Positions 10,367 through 19,406 of a stretch of DNA of 64,000 bases are shown piece after piece. Position numbers and translations under genes: made by a program. Source of the stretch: Hyphomicrobiales bacterium (lineage in GTDB: Bacteria; Pseudomonadota; Alphaproteobacteria; Rhizobiales; Rhizobiaceae). The notes beneath the pieces are model-generated. The model was given only the letters and a program-made list of their open reading frames with translations. It ran no database searches and had not been told where the DNA came from. The DNA lies in contig UCLB01000011.1 in the NCBI GenBank assembly GCA_900473205.1, positions 78,323 through 142,322 on the forward strand. Direction: 5' to 3'. The stretch's first letter is position 1, and each line of letters begins with the position of its first letter.

Positions 10367-11973
10367 TCCTGATCGGCGGTATCCGCCTCCTCGGTCGCTG
10401 CCTCTTCCTGCTCTGCAGCAAGATCTTCAGCGGTAATCCAGCCAGCCAGAAGGCGGGCCTGAACGACCATGTTCTCCGCTTCGACGCGAGACACGTCGAG
10501 CTTGGAGAAAATGCCGTCGAATTTCTTGGTTTCGCCGTCCTTGCGTTCGCTCCAGCCGACGAGATCGTCTGCGGCGCAGCCTGCGAGGTCTTCGATGTTC
10601 TTCACGTCGTCTTCACCCAGCGCGACCATCATCTGCGAGGTCAGGCCTTCGATCTGACGCAACTCGTCGGACACGCCGAGTTCCTTGCGCTTGGCATCCA
10701 TTTCCGCTTCGACGCGGTCGAGATATTCCTTGGCGCGGGTCTGGATTTCGACAGCCGTGTCTTCATCGAAACCGTCGATGGACGAAATTTCGCTGAGGTC
10801 CACATAGGCCAGTTCTTCAACCTGGGCGAAGCCTTCGGATGCCAGAACCTGACCAACCATCTCGTCCACATCCAGCGCTTCCATGAAGATGCCGGTGCGT
10901 TCGTTGAATTCCTTCTGACGGCGCTCGGACTCTTCGGCTTCCGTCATGATGTCGATATCCCAGCCGGTCAGCTGCGATGCCAGACGCACGTTCTGACCGC
11001 GACGGCCGATGGCCAGCGACAGCTGCTCATCCGGTACAACGACTTCGATGCGTTCTGCTTCTTCGTCGAGAACCACCTTGGCGACTTCAGCCGGCTGCAG
11101 GGCGTTGACGATGAAGGATGCCGGGTCCTGCGACCACGGAATGATGTCGATCTTTTCGCCCTGAAGCTCGCCGACAACGGCCTGAACGCGCGAACCGCGC
11201 ATACCAACGCAAGCACCGACCGGATCGATGGAGCTGTCATTGGAAATGACGGCGATCTTGGCGCGCGAACCGGGATCACGGGCAACGGACTTGATCTGGA
11301 TGATGCCGTCGTAGATTTCAGGCACTTCCATGGTGAAGAGCTTGACCATGAACTGCGGGTGGGTACGCGACAGGAAAATCTGCGGACCGCGCTGTTCGCG
11401 GCGCACGTCGTAAACGAAGGCGCGAACGCGATCGCCGTAACGCAGGTTTTCGCGTGGAATCATCTCGTCACGACGGATGATGCCTTCGCCACGGCCCAGA
11501 TCGACGATGACATTGCCATATTCGACGCGCTTGACGGTCCCGTTGATGATTTCGCCGATGCGGTCCTTGAACTCGTCATACTGGCGGTCACGCTCGGCTT
11601 CACGAACCTTCTGGACGATGACCTGCTTGGCGGACTGGGCAGCGATACGACCGAAATCCATCGGCGGCAGCGGATCGGCAATGTAGTCGCCGATCTTGGC
11701 ATCGACGTTGCGGTCGCGTGCCAGTTCCAGCGGAATCTGCGTGCCGTAGTCTTCGGCCTTCTCGACAACTTCGAGCAGACGCTGCAAGCGGATTTCGCCG
11801 GTCTTGGAGTTGATGTCTGCGCGGATGTTGGTTTCGGAACCGTAACGCGAGCGGGCAGCCTTCTGAATAGCATCAGCCATTGCGGCCAGCACGATTTCGC
11901 GGTCGATGACCTTTTCGCGCGCCACAGCATCGGCGATCTGCAGAAGCTCAAGCCTGTTAGCACTGACTGCCAT
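10363..11973 (-). CDS. nusA: Transcription termination/antitermination factor NusA
   Basis: NusA binds RNA polymerase and nascent RNA, modulating pausing, termination and antitermination. The 536-residue protein has the N-terminal RNAP-binding domain (starting LELLQIADAVAREK), an S1 domain, two KH domains with GACVGMRGSRVQAVV and IGRRGQNVRLASQLTGW, and C-terminal acidic helix-hairpin-helix repeats near residues 360-520. It follows rimP on the same strand with a 54-base gap. Confidence 0.97.
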   Translation of the reverse strand: MAVSANRLELLQIADAVAREKVIDREIVLAAMADAIQKAARSRYGSETNIRADINSKTGEIRLQRLLEVVEKAEDYGTQIPLELARDRNVDAKIGDYIADPLPPMDFGRIAAQSAKQVIVQKVREAERDRQYDEFKDRIGEIINGTVKRVEYGNVIVDLGRGEGIIRRDEMIPRENLRYGDRVRAFVYDVRREQRGPQIFLSRTHPQFMVKLFTMEVPEIYDGIIQIKSVARDPGSRAKIAVISNDSSIDPVGACVGMRGSRVQAVVGELQGEKIDIIPWSQDPASFIVNALQPAEVAKVVLDEEAERIEVVVPDEQLSLAIGRRGQNVRLASQLTGWDIDIMTEAEESERRQKEFNERTGIFMEALDVDEMVGQVLASEGFAQVEELAYVDLSEISSIDGFDEDTAVEIQTRAKEYLDRVEAEMDAKRKELGVSDELRQIEGLTSQMMVALGEDDVKNIEDLAGCAADDLVGWSERKDGETKKFDGIFSKLDVSRVEAENMVVQARLLAGWITAEDLAAEQEEAATEEADTADQE

Positions 11974-12027
11974 TTTTATGTCTCCGTATGTCGTTTTGCC
12001 CGCGTTATCAGGGCTTATACGTTGGAA

Positions 12028-12612
12028 TTAGTCTTCGTCTGCTTCTTCGTTCTGATTGGCAGCAGCGGCCTTGGCCTGCTTGTCCGCCTTCAGTGCGTCG
12101 CGAATAAGATCGTCCGTCAGAATGAGCTTCGCGTCGGAAAGTGTATTGAACGGGATCATCACCACCGGCTCTTCGCCGTAACCAATCTGGTCACGCTCAA
12201 GCTTGAAACCGTCTTCTTCTACGCTGGCGATCTTGCCGCGAAAACGCTTGCGATTGTCCACCAGGATCGATGTCTCGACCTTGACGATATGGCCCTGCCA
12301 GCGGACAAAATCCATCTTTCGCACCATCGGTCGGTCGATACCGGGCGAGGACACTTCCAGATGGTACGCCTTTTCGACGGGATCTTCCACATCAAGAACC
12401 GGTGAAATCGCCATGGAGAGCGCTTCACAGTCCTGAACGGTCATAGTTCCGTCTTCGCGTTCGGCCATGATCTGCAGGGTCGAGCCGTTTTGACTGGACA
12501 GCCGAACCCTGACCAGCAGGAAGCCCATACCCGTCAGAACCGGCTCGATGATCTCGGCGATCCGCTGGTCTATGCCCGTTTCGGTTATCAGTCTTGGTTC
12601 GGCGTCTGCCAT
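12028..12612 (-). CDS. rimP: Ribosome maturation factor RimP
   Basis: RimP is needed for 30S subunit maturation. The 194-residue product has the N-terminal alpha/beta domain with [11 protein letters not shown], the family signature [12 protein letters not shown], and a C-terminal SH3-like barrel with [19 protein letters not shown]. The Lys/Ala/Glu-rich tail is common in rhizobia. It is the first gene of the long leftward cluster; the 134-bp gap to the divergent MFS gene must contain the main operon promoter, though no unambiguous -35/-10 pair stands out. Confidence 0.94.
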   Translation of the reverse strand: MADAEPRLITETGIDQRIAEIIEPVLTGMGFLLVRVRLSSQNGSTLQIMAEREDGTMTVQDCEALSMAISPVLDVEDPVEKAYHLEVSSPGIDRPMVRKMDFVRWQGHIVKVETSILVDNRKRFRGKIASVEEDGFKLERDQIGYGEEPVVMIPFNTLSDAKLILTDDLIRDALKADKQAKAAAANQNEEADED

Positions 12613-12746
12613 TCTGGCCTTCCGGTCTTTGTCTGCAACCGGAACGCTTTGTCCCGGTTTTTGGGGCGCCTAACGAAAAAGAGCGGAGCCTTGCGGCCCC
12701 ACTCTTCATCAGACGATCAAGAATTTGAAGGCCCGTATAAACCCTA

Positions 12747-14525
12747 ATGGCCCATATTGCAAGGATGGGGCGCAAAAGCAGCGAAATTGGCTTTGGTCAC
12801 AATTTTACCTTGGCACACGCCGAAACAGTAGCATCCTCTCAAACGGCGTCTATAGTGTCAGCCGCATCACCAGCAATTGCATCAATTGGACTGCCCGTGC
12901 CCGATAGAAAATCTCCGCTTACGCCGCTCAAGCATCAAACCTACCGCACAATCTGGTTTGCGAGCATCGCCTCGAACTTCGGTGGGCTCATTCAGGCGGT
13001 GGGTGCAGCATGGATGATGACGGCGCTGTCGTCTTCCGAAAACATGATCGCGCTGGTGCAGGCCTCGACCTCCCTGCCGATCATGCTGTTTTCGTTGGTA
13101 TCCGGCGCGCTGGCCGATAGTTTCGACCGCCGCCGCATCATGATTTCGGCGCAGCTGCTGATGCTGGCCGCCTCGATCCTGCTGACCGTCTTTGCGTGGT
13201 TCGGCTGGCTATCACCGTGGCTGTTGTTGTTCTTCACCTTCATGATCGGCTGCGGCACGGCGCTCAACAACCCCTCGTGGCAGGCGTCTGTGGGTGAGAT
13301 GGTGCCGCGTGAAGACCTGCCCGCGGCGGTGACGCTGAACAGCGTCGGCTTCAACATCACCCGTAGCGTCGGCCCGGCCATTGGCGGCGTTATCGTCGCC
13401 ATTGCCGGTGCGGCAGCGGCCTTTCTGGTCAATACATTCAGCTATTTCGCGCTGATCTATGCGCTGGTGAAATGGCAACCGCCCAAAAATCAGTCGACCC
13501 TGCCGCGCGAGCAGCTGTTCGCCGCTATTTCCGCAGGCATGCGTTATGTGGCGATGTCGCCGAATATCGGCAAGGTGCTGGTGCGCGGCTTCCTCTTCGG
13601 CCTCTCCGCCAGTGCCATTCTGGCGCTGATGCCGCTGGTCGCGCGCGATCTGGTGCAGGGTGGACCGCTGACCTATGGCATCATGCTCGGCGCTTTCGGC
13701 GTCGGCGCCATTGGCGGCGCGCTGATCAGTGCGCGTCTGCGTGAAACGATGAGCAGCGAGTGGATCGTCCGCGTTGCGTTTCTCGGCTTTGCCTTCAGCG
13801 CTGGTGTGACCGCCATCAGCAGCAGCGCCATTCTGACCGCCCTCGTGCTGACCGTATCTGGTGCAAGCTGGGTTCTGGCGCTGTCGCTGTTCAACACCAT
13901 CGTGCAGCTTTCCACCCCGCGCTGGGTGGTGGGTCGGGCACTGTCGCTTTACCAGACGTTGACCTTTGGCGGCATTGCTGTGGGCAGCTGGCTCTGGGGT
14001 TCGCTGGCGGAAAATTACGGCCTGTCTTATTCGCTGCTCTGTTCGTGCCTGTTGATGCTGCTGGGTGTCGTCGTCGGTTTCAAGCTGACCATGCCCGCTT
14101 TTGCCTCGCTCAATCTCGATCCGCTCAACCGCTTCGTGGAGCCGAACCTGCGCCTTGACGTCAAGCCTCGCAGCGGCCCGATTGCGATTCTGGTCGATTA
14201 CGAAATCGATGATTCGGATCTGCCGGAATTCATGGCGATCATGGTGGAAAGGCGGCGTATTCGTCTGCGTGACGGAGCGCAGAACTGGACACTGATGCGC
14301 GATCTGGAAAATCCTGACGTTTGGACGGAAATCTACCATGTGCCGACATGGGTGGAATATGTACGCCACAACCACCGTCGTACGCAGGCCGATGCGGAAA
14401 GCTGGGACAGCATTTTAAAGCTGCACCGTGGCACGACTCGCCCCCGCGTTCACCGCATGATTGAACGGCAGGCCATCCCGCCGCAGGACGACATTTTTCA
14501 CAAGGCGCATATCGACCCGCACTGA
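12747..14525 (+). CDS. MFS exporter, MFS_3 (transmembrane secretion effector) type
   Basis: This major facilitator protein has about 12 hydrophobic helices between residues 60 and 450, beginning TYRTIWFASIASNFGGLIQAV. The inter-helix loop LADSFDRRRIM matches the MFS loop-2/3 motif. A roughly 110-residue soluble C-terminal extension starts near GPIAILVDYEI, as in the PF05977 family, which includes EntS-like exporters. The substrate is unknown. The first about 50 residues look non-homologous and no Shine-Dalgarno sequence precedes the ATG at 12747, so translation may start later, nearer 12899. The gene diverges from rimP. Confidence 0.83.
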   Translation: MAHIARMGRKSSEIGFGHNFTLAHAETVASSQTASIVSAASPAIASIGLPVPDRKSPLTPLKHQTYRTIWFASIASNFGGLIQAVGAAWMMTALSSSENMIALVQASTSLPIMLFSLVSGALADSFDRRRIMISAQLLMLAASILLTVFAWFGWLSPWLLLFFTFMIGCGTALNNPSWQASVGEMVPREDLPAAVTLNSVGFNITRSVGPAIGGVIVAIAGAAAAFLVNTFSYFALIYALVKWQPPKNQSTLPREQLFAAISAGMRYVAMSPNIGKVLVRGFLFGLSASAILALMPLVARDLVQGGPLTYGIMLGAFGVGAIGGALISARLRETMSSEWIVRVAFLGFAFSAGVTAISSSAILTALVLTVSGASWVLALSLFNTIVQLSTPRWVVGRALSLYQTLTFGGIAVGSWLWGSLAENYGLSYSLLCSCLLMLLGVVVGFKLTMPAFASLNLDPLNRFVEPNLRLDVKPRSGPIAILVDYEIDDSDLPEFMAIMVERRRIRLRDGAQNWTLMRDLENPDVWTEIYHVPTWVEYVRHNHRRTQADAESWDSILKLHRGTTRPRVHRMIERQAIPPQDDIFHKAHIDPH

Positions 14526-14833
14526 ATGGGTGGGTCGATCACGGAAAATCTTTTACCGGCGCGGGAACTTTTTCAGTTCCCACTCCTTCTTGCGTCTCAT
14601 ATAGCCGGGAAAAATTCATGACAGAGTATGCGCCATCCCACCACGTCCGCCCTTGCTCTGGCCCCGGACAGATGGATGACATGTATCGACATTGCCTTAT
14701 GCCTTTTTCGCATCCTCCCCATGCGCAGTCTAAAAGACAGAGCCTGCAGAGTTTAACCACTTAAATTCATTAGGTTTCATCGACATCCGGCAATTGGCCT
14801 GGAACACGACGTCGGGCTTTACGGGGTAGAAAA
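14526..14833. other. Gene-free gap between MFS gene and histidine kinase
   Basis: No convincing gene is visible. A perfect inverted repeat GGGAACT-TTTTC-AGTTCCC lies at 14564-14582 and may terminate the MFS transcript. The rest should contain the promoter of the downstream kinase. Confidence 0.5.
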
Positions 14834-16849
14834 TTGTATAGCGAAACGGATAATATCGGCCCCATTCTCACGCAGTTGTTTGAGCAGGCACCGACATTCA
14901 TCGCCCTTCTGCGCGGCCCGGAGCACCGGTTCGAACTGGCAAATCCCAGCTACAAGAAACTCGTCGGTCGCGATGATCTCATCGGTCGCACAGTCGCGGA
15001 TGCATTACCCGACGCCGCCGCGCAGGGTTTTTTGAAGATCCTCGATGATGTCTACCGCTCCGGCCAGGCCTATTCGGCATCCGGTGCGCTCTATGCCGTG
15101 CAATCTGCACCTCAGGGACCGGTCACCGAGCGCTATATCGACTTTCTCTATCAGCCGATTATTGGCGCGAATGGCACGGTGGAAGCCATCTTCGTTGAAG
15201 GTTCCGACGTCACTGAGCGAACGCTGGCCGAGCGCGCACGCCACGAAAGCGAAGAGCTTTACAAGGGCCTTTTCGATGCCATCGATGAAGGATTCTGCGT
15301 CATCGAATTCTTCGACGGACCGGAAGGCCCCAACAGTGACTATATCCACATTCAGGCAAATGACGCCTATGCGCGGCATGCCGGCATTCCCAATGTCGTT
15401 GGCCAGAAGCTGCGCGAAATGGTGCCTGCGGAGGCCGACGCATGGGTTGCGCGTTACGGAGAAGTGCTTCGCACCGGCGAGCCGATCCGGTTTCAGCAAG
15501 AGCTTGTGGCCACAGGCCGCTATCTCGAACTTGCGGCTGTTCGCATCGAGCCGGAAAGCAAGCGGCAGGTCGCGGTCATGTTTCAGGACATCACCGCCCG
15601 CCGACGCGCCGAACTTGCGCTTGCAAAGCTGAATGCGACGCTGGAACAACAGGTGGAAGAACGCAGTGCCGAATTGATGGTGGCGGAAGAGGCATTGCGC
15701 CACAGCCAGAAGATGGAGGCCGTGGGGCAGCTGACCGGCGGGCTGGCGCATGACTTCAACAATATTCTGGCTGGTATCAGCGGCAGTCTGGAAATGATGA
15801 GCACGCGGCTCGCGCAAGGCCGTGTGGGTGACCTCGAGCGCTACATCAATGGCGCCGTTGGTGCCACCAAGCGGGCGGCGGCGCTGACCCAGCGACTGCT
15901 TGCCTTTTCCCGCCGCCAGACGCTGGACCCCAAGCCGCTCAACATCAATTCGCTGGTGGATGGCATGCTTGATCTCATTACCCGCAGCGTTGGTCCCGGC
16001 ATCAAGGTCGAGACCGTGGGAGCGGCCGGGCTATGGGCGACCTATGTGGATGCGGGACAGCTGGAAAATGCGCTGCTGAACCTCTGCATCAATGCCCGCG
16101 ACGCAATGCCATCTGGTGGAAACCTGACGATCGAGACCTGCAATCGCTGGATGGATGACAGGTCGGCGCGGGTGCGCGGGCTGGAGCCGGGACAATATGT
16201 TTCGCTCTGCGTTTCCGATACGGGAACAGGCATGAGCCAGGAGATCATCGATCGGGCCTTCGATCCTTTCTACACCACCAAGCCCATTGGACAGGGAACC
16301 GGGCTCGGTCTTTCCATGGTCTATGGCTTTGCTGGGCAATCCGGCGGTGCGGCTCGGATTTATTCGGAGCTGGGAAAAGGCACGATGATTTGCCTTTACC
16401 TGCCCCGCCACGCCGGAGAGGTAGAGGCAACCGACGTGGAAAAGGAAGCCACCACGGATGCGCTGCGTGCCGATGGTGAGGAAACTATTCTGGTGGTGGA
16501 TGACGAACCGCTGGTGCGGATGCTGGCCGTCGAGGAGCTTCAGGATCTCGGCTATTCCGTCATCGAAGCGGAAGATGGTGCGTCGGCCTTGCGGATTCTC
16601 AATTCAGCCCGCGATATCAGCCTGCTGATCACAGATGTCGGCCTTCCCGGCGGCATGAATGGTCGCCAACTGGCGGATGCAGCCCGCGTCAAACGCCCTG
16701 AGCTGGAAGTCCTGTTCATCACCGGCTATGCCGAGAATGCCGTGCTTAATCACGGCCATCTCGATCACGGCATGCATGTCATGACCAAGCCCTTCCAGCT
16801 GGATGCTTTCGCCCAGCGCGTTAAGGCGCTTGTTCACCCCAAGCAATAG
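14834..16849 (+). CDS. PAS-PAS hybrid sensor histidine kinase with receiver domain
   Basis: This soluble 671-residue hybrid kinase has two PAS domains (about 10-135 and 140-265), a coiled coil, and a HisKA domain with LTGGLAHDFNNILAGISG, where His306 is the phosphoacceptor. A HATPase domain with GTGLGLSMVYGF follows, then a C-terminal receiver (about 553-671) with VVDDEPLVR and probable phosphoacceptor Asp601 in LLITDVGLPGG. No transmembrane segment is seen, so it senses a cytoplasmic signal. The start is a TTG preceded by GGGGT. No response regulator gene is adjacent, so it is an orphan whose output and signal are unknown. It converges on the ABC permease gene. Confidence 0.9.
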   Translation: MYSETDNIGPILTQLFEQAPTFIALLRGPEHRFELANPSYKKLVGRDDLIGRTVADALPDAAAQGFLKILDDVYRSGQAYSASGALYAVQSAPQGPVTERYIDFLYQPIIGANGTVEAIFVEGSDVTERTLAERARHESEELYKGLFDAIDEGFCVIEFFDGPEGPNSDYIHIQANDAYARHAGIPNVVGQKLREMVPAEADAWVARYGEVLRTGEPIRFQQELVATGRYLELAAVRIEPESKRQVAVMFQDITARRRAELALAKLNATLEQQVEERSAELMVAEEALRHSQKMEAVGQLTGGLAHDFNNILAGISGSLEMMSTRLAQGRVGDLERYINGAVGATKRAAALTQRLLAFSRRQTLDPKPLNINSLVDGMLDLITRSVGPGIKVETVGAAGLWATYVDAGQLENALLNLCINARDAMPSGGNLTIETCNRWMDDRSARVRGLEPGQYVSLCVSDTGTGMSQEIIDRAFDPFYTTKPIGQGTGLGLSMVYGFAGQSGGAARIYSELGKGTMICLYLPRHAGEVEATDVEKEATTDALRADGEETILVVDDEPLVRMLAVEELQDLGYSVIEAEDGASALRILNSARDISLLITDVGLPGGMNGRQLADAARVKRPELEVLFITGYAENAVLNHGHLDHGMHVMTKPFQLDAFAQRVKALVHPKQ

Positions 16850-16860
16850 GGCCCTTATGC

Positions 16861-18168
16861 TCAGCCCCGCAGCGCTTCGACCGGAGACTGACGGTAGGCC
16901 AGCCATGCGGGCAGAATGGCGAGACCCGCAGCCACTGTCAGCAGCACTAGCGCCTGTGCCAGATCGGCCTTGGCAAATTCCACCGGCATGACGACGCCGC
17001 TTTTGGCAAGGAGCATGCCGGTGATGATCTTGGCCGCCGCAAAACCGATGGCGAAACCAAGCGCGATGCCCGAGGCAAACAAAGCGAAGAGTTCTGTCCA
17101 GACGATGAGCGATATGGACGACCGCGGCGCACCGAGCGCACGCAGTGCGCCGATCTGCTTTCGCCTCTGCACGATATGGGTCAGGGTGACGAGAATGAGA
17201 GAGGCTGCGACCAGCAACTGCGCCCCAATGGCGACGACAGACAGAACTTCGCGGGCATCACCCAGCGTCGCATAGAGCTTCGTCAGAACCTCGCCCGGAA
17301 AGACCGCCAGCGTATTGCCCTGCCGGTACTGCTGGCGCAGCTTATAGGCATCGGCAATCGATTTCGGTTTCACCAGAATGGCGGGCACGCCGGGTGTTTC
17401 CGAGGTGAAGACTTCGCTCAGCGCTTCGGCTTCTTCGCCTGCTGCATGAGCGTGATCATGGTGTTCATGACCCTCCTCATGCGCGCCAGGGGCGTGGTCA
17501 TGGCCTTCATGGCCTTCCTCATGCGTTTCGCCTGCCGTTTCATGCTCATGGTCGTGGCCATCGCCGTCCATGCCGTGAATGTGCCAGACGGAGCTGATGG
17601 GAACGAGAATGGCGCGATCCCAAGGTGTGCCGGTCGGCTTTAAGCGTCCCTGAACGTGATAGACGATCTCGGTATGGGTGTGGCCGCCCTCTTCCGCCGT
17701 GCCGTGCATCGGCTTGATTTCAGCACCGATGGGCAGATCGACGGCAGAGCCGATCACGGCATCCTCACCATCGGCAAAGCCCTCGCCTTCCAGAAAGCCG
17801 CCGGATGTATTGTTGATGAGCGCCGTCGTTGTTCCCACGATTGGGTAGCCGGCAAAGGAATCACCAAAACCGACGGGCCCGGCCCATGCGACACGCGGAT
17901 CGTTCGCCAGTGTTGCCAGCGTCGCGCCACTGACCAGCGGCAGGGGAGCGGCCTGCAGGAACACCGAGGAGAGGACGAGCTGCGTTTCACTGCCAGCGGC
18001 ACCGATGACGAGATCGAACTTGTCCGCAGCGCGAGCCGTGCCCAGCCGCAGCGCGCGCTCCTGCAATGTCACGGTGACGCCCAGCGCCGTTGCCATGGCA
18101 ACCAGCAGAATGACGACCAGCGATCCAGCCCAGAGGCGCTTCAGATCGGATAAAATAAAACGCATCAT
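16861..18168 (-). CDS. FtsX/MacB-type ABC permease with a histidine-rich periplasmic segment
   Basis: The 435-residue protein has one N-terminal membrane helix (about 13-32), a large extracytoplasmic domain (33-300) and three C-terminal helices (about 306-331, 347-375, 404-423), the MacB/FtsX/LolC layout. Residues 196-241 contain 15 histidines in HDHEHE and HEHHDHAHA runs, a likely metal-binding region; four more His lie at 155-171. It follows its ATPase by one base and is third in a DUF3299-ATPase-permease operon. Similar trios occur in zinc-linked (Zrg-type) loci of gammaproteobacteria, so a role in metal homeostasis of the envelope is plausible but unproven. Confidence 0.85.
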   Translation of the reverse strand: MMRFILSDLKRLWAGSLVVILLVAMATALGVTVTLQERALRLGTARAADKFDLVIGAAGSETQLVLSSVFLQAAPLPLVSGATLATLANDPRVAWAGPVGFGDSFAGYPIVGTTTALINNTSGGFLEGEGFADGEDAVIGSAVDLPIGAEIKPMHGTAEEGGHTHTEIVYHVQGRLKPTGTPWDRAILVPISSVWHIHGMDGDGHDHEHETAGETHEEGHEGHDHAPGAHEEGHEHHDHAHAAGEEAEALSEVFTSETPGVPAILVKPKSIADAYKLRQQYRQGNTLAVFPGEVLTKLYATLGDAREVLSVVAIGAQLLVAASLILVTLTHIVQRRKQIGALRALGAPRSSISLIVWTELFALFASGIALGFAIGFAAAKIITGMLLAKSGVVMPVEFAKADLAQALVLLTVAAGLAILPAWLAYRQSPVEALRG

Positions 18169-18169
18169 A

Positions 18170-18850
18170 TCAAGAATTCCGGGCGCTGTCGGTCACGATA
18201 CGGCCATTGGCCAGTTCGAGACGGCGGTCGAGGCGTTCGGCCAAAAGCCTGTCATGGGTAATGACGATGAGTGTAGAACCCTCCACCCGCGCCAGATCGA
18301 CCAGCAGGCGGCCGATTGCCTCGCCATTCTCAGGGTCGAGGCTTGCGGTGGGCTCGTCGGCAACGATGACGCCGGGTTTTCTGAGCAGCGCGCGGGCAAT
18401 CGCCACACGCTGCATTTCGCCGCGCGACATGGTGTCGATTTTCTGATCTGGCCGAGCAAGACCGGTTTTTTCGAGCAGAAACGCGGCGCGATAGGCATAT
18501 TGGCTGGACATGCAGCGTGACAGGCGGACCGGCAGGAGAATGTTTTCCATGGCGGACAGGCCGGGCAGAAGATGAAACTCCTGCATGACGAGGCCGACAT
18601 TCTCGCCGCGCCAGCGGTCTCGTTTGGTTTCGGCAAAACCGGCAATATCCTGATCCCGCCACAGCACCTTGCCCTGGCGAATACGTTCAAGCCCGGTGAT
18701 GACATTGACGAATGTACTTTTGCCGGACCCGGAGGCACCGGTGATGGCCATCTTTTCGCCCGCCGCAACCGAGAGGTCATCGACGGATAGCACAGGTGTG
18801 GCGAGCCCGGGATAGGAAACCGAAAGGCCTGAAATATTCAAGGACAGCAT
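18170..18850 (-). CDS. ABC transporter ATP-binding protein (LolD/MacB type)
   Basis: The 226-residue ATPase has Walker A GASGSGKST (residues 38-46), the signature variant TMSRGEMQRVAIARAL, and Walker B VIVADEPTASLD followed by the switch histidine in VITHD. The signature MSRGE departs from LSGGQ, and basic Arg replaces the first Gly. I chose the ATG at 18850: the protein then starts MLSLNISGLSVSYPG as expected for the fold, and the upstream in-frame extension only overlaps the preceding gene out of frame. The start lies two bases after the DUF3299 stop and the stop one base before the permease start, indicating coupled translation. Confidence 0.9.
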   Translation of the reverse strand: MLSLNISGLSVSYPGLATPVLSVDDLSVAAGEKMAITGASGSGKSTFVNVITGLERIRQGKVLWRDQDIAGFAETKRDRWRGENVGLVMQEFHLLPGLSAMENILLPVRLSRCMSSQYAYRAAFLLEKTGLARPDQKIDTMSRGEMQRVAIARALLRKPGVIVADEPTASLDPENGEAIGRLLVDLARVEGSTLIVITHDRLLAERLDRRLELANGRIVTDSARNS

Positions 18851-18852
18851 GT

Positions 18853-19317
18853 TTAGGAAACTCTGTATTCCGCATCTCTGATGCGCACGAGGCTGACAAA
18901 TCCGGTTTCCGGGTCTGTCCAGGAGCCGCGCTCCAGAACACCCGTGACCTCGATTGTCGTGCTGGGCTGCACGAAGGTCTGTTTTTCCGAGAGATAGACG
19001 ACGACGATATTGTCCGGCCAGTCGGAATCCGACGAGCAGAACGGGCACAGGGCCATGGGAATTTCGGTCAGAACAAAAAAGGAGGCTTCGGCCTTCAATG
19101 GCGGTGCCATAAAGCCTTTCATGCGGATCTGCTGGCCGGTCAGCTGTTTCAGCTTGTCGGAAAACTCCAGGCCCAACACGCCGATCTTGCCGTACATTTC
19201 ATCGAAAGTAAGGGGCGACGTTGCTGCAAGGGATTCCCGTGCGCAAAGCGTGAAGGCGGAAAGGGTCGCAAGCTTGAGCGACTGCCGACGCGTCAACAGG
19301 GGGGTAAGTTTCGCCAT
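18853..19317 (-). CDS. DUF3299 secreted protein
   Basis: The 154-residue protein begins MAKLTPLLTRRQSLKLATLS, a twin-arginine-like signal, with probable cleavage after ARESLAA. The mature part contains GQQIRMKGFMAPPL, the cysteine pair LCPFCSSDSDWPDN (Cys91 and Cys94) and ITVTGVLERG-like strands (here IEVTGVLERG), which match the DUF3299 family. Function is unknown; family members occur beside LolD/FtsX-type ABC genes and in some zinc-regulated loci. The ATG at 19317 is set by AAAGGAG seven bases upstream; a longer frame upstream lacks a signal sequence. Cys91/Cys94 could bind metal or undergo thiol chemistry. Confidence 0.82.
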   Translation of the reverse strand: MAKLTPLLTRRQSLKLATLSAFTLCARESLAATSPLTFDEMYGKIGVLGLEFSDKLKQLTGQQIRMKGFMAPPLKAEASFFVLTEIPMALCPFCSSDSDWPDNIVVVYLSEKQTFVQPSTTIEVTGVLERGSWTDPETGFVSLVRIRDAEYRVS

Positions 19318-19357
19318 GACGATCTCCTTTTCCGAGCGGTCCGGTTGTTCAAACGAA

Positions 19358-19400
19358 GACGATCCGGCTCGCCTGTGCAAGCCGGATCGTTTTTATTTTA
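19358..19400. terminator. Strong hairpin between alkaline phosphatase and DUF3299 genes
   Basis: ACGATCCGGCT and its complement AGCCGGATCGT form an 11-bp stem (19361-19392 region). A T-run (TTTTTATTTT) follows it only in the rightward direction, so for the leftward phosphatase gene it is a stem without a U-tract. It may therefore terminate weakly or simply stabilise the phosphatase mRNA 3' end, allowing read-through into DUF3299. Confidence 0.5.
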
Positions 19401-19406
19401 CAAAGA

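Noticed and set aside
14564..14590. EcfG-like promoter (GGAAC at 14565 with CCTT 16 bases later)
   Set aside because: The second half does not match CGTT, and the GGAAC is part of a perfect inverted repeat better explained as a hairpin.
14539..14760. Short leftward open frame of 73 codons
   Set aside because: There is no ribosome site, no domain and no conserved neighbour; it lies in the promoter region of the histidine kinase.
19318..19406. Zur box before the DUF3299-ABC trio
   Set aside because: No AT-rich dyad resembling known Zur sites was seen in the 90-base gap; zinc control therefore remains only a family-level inference.
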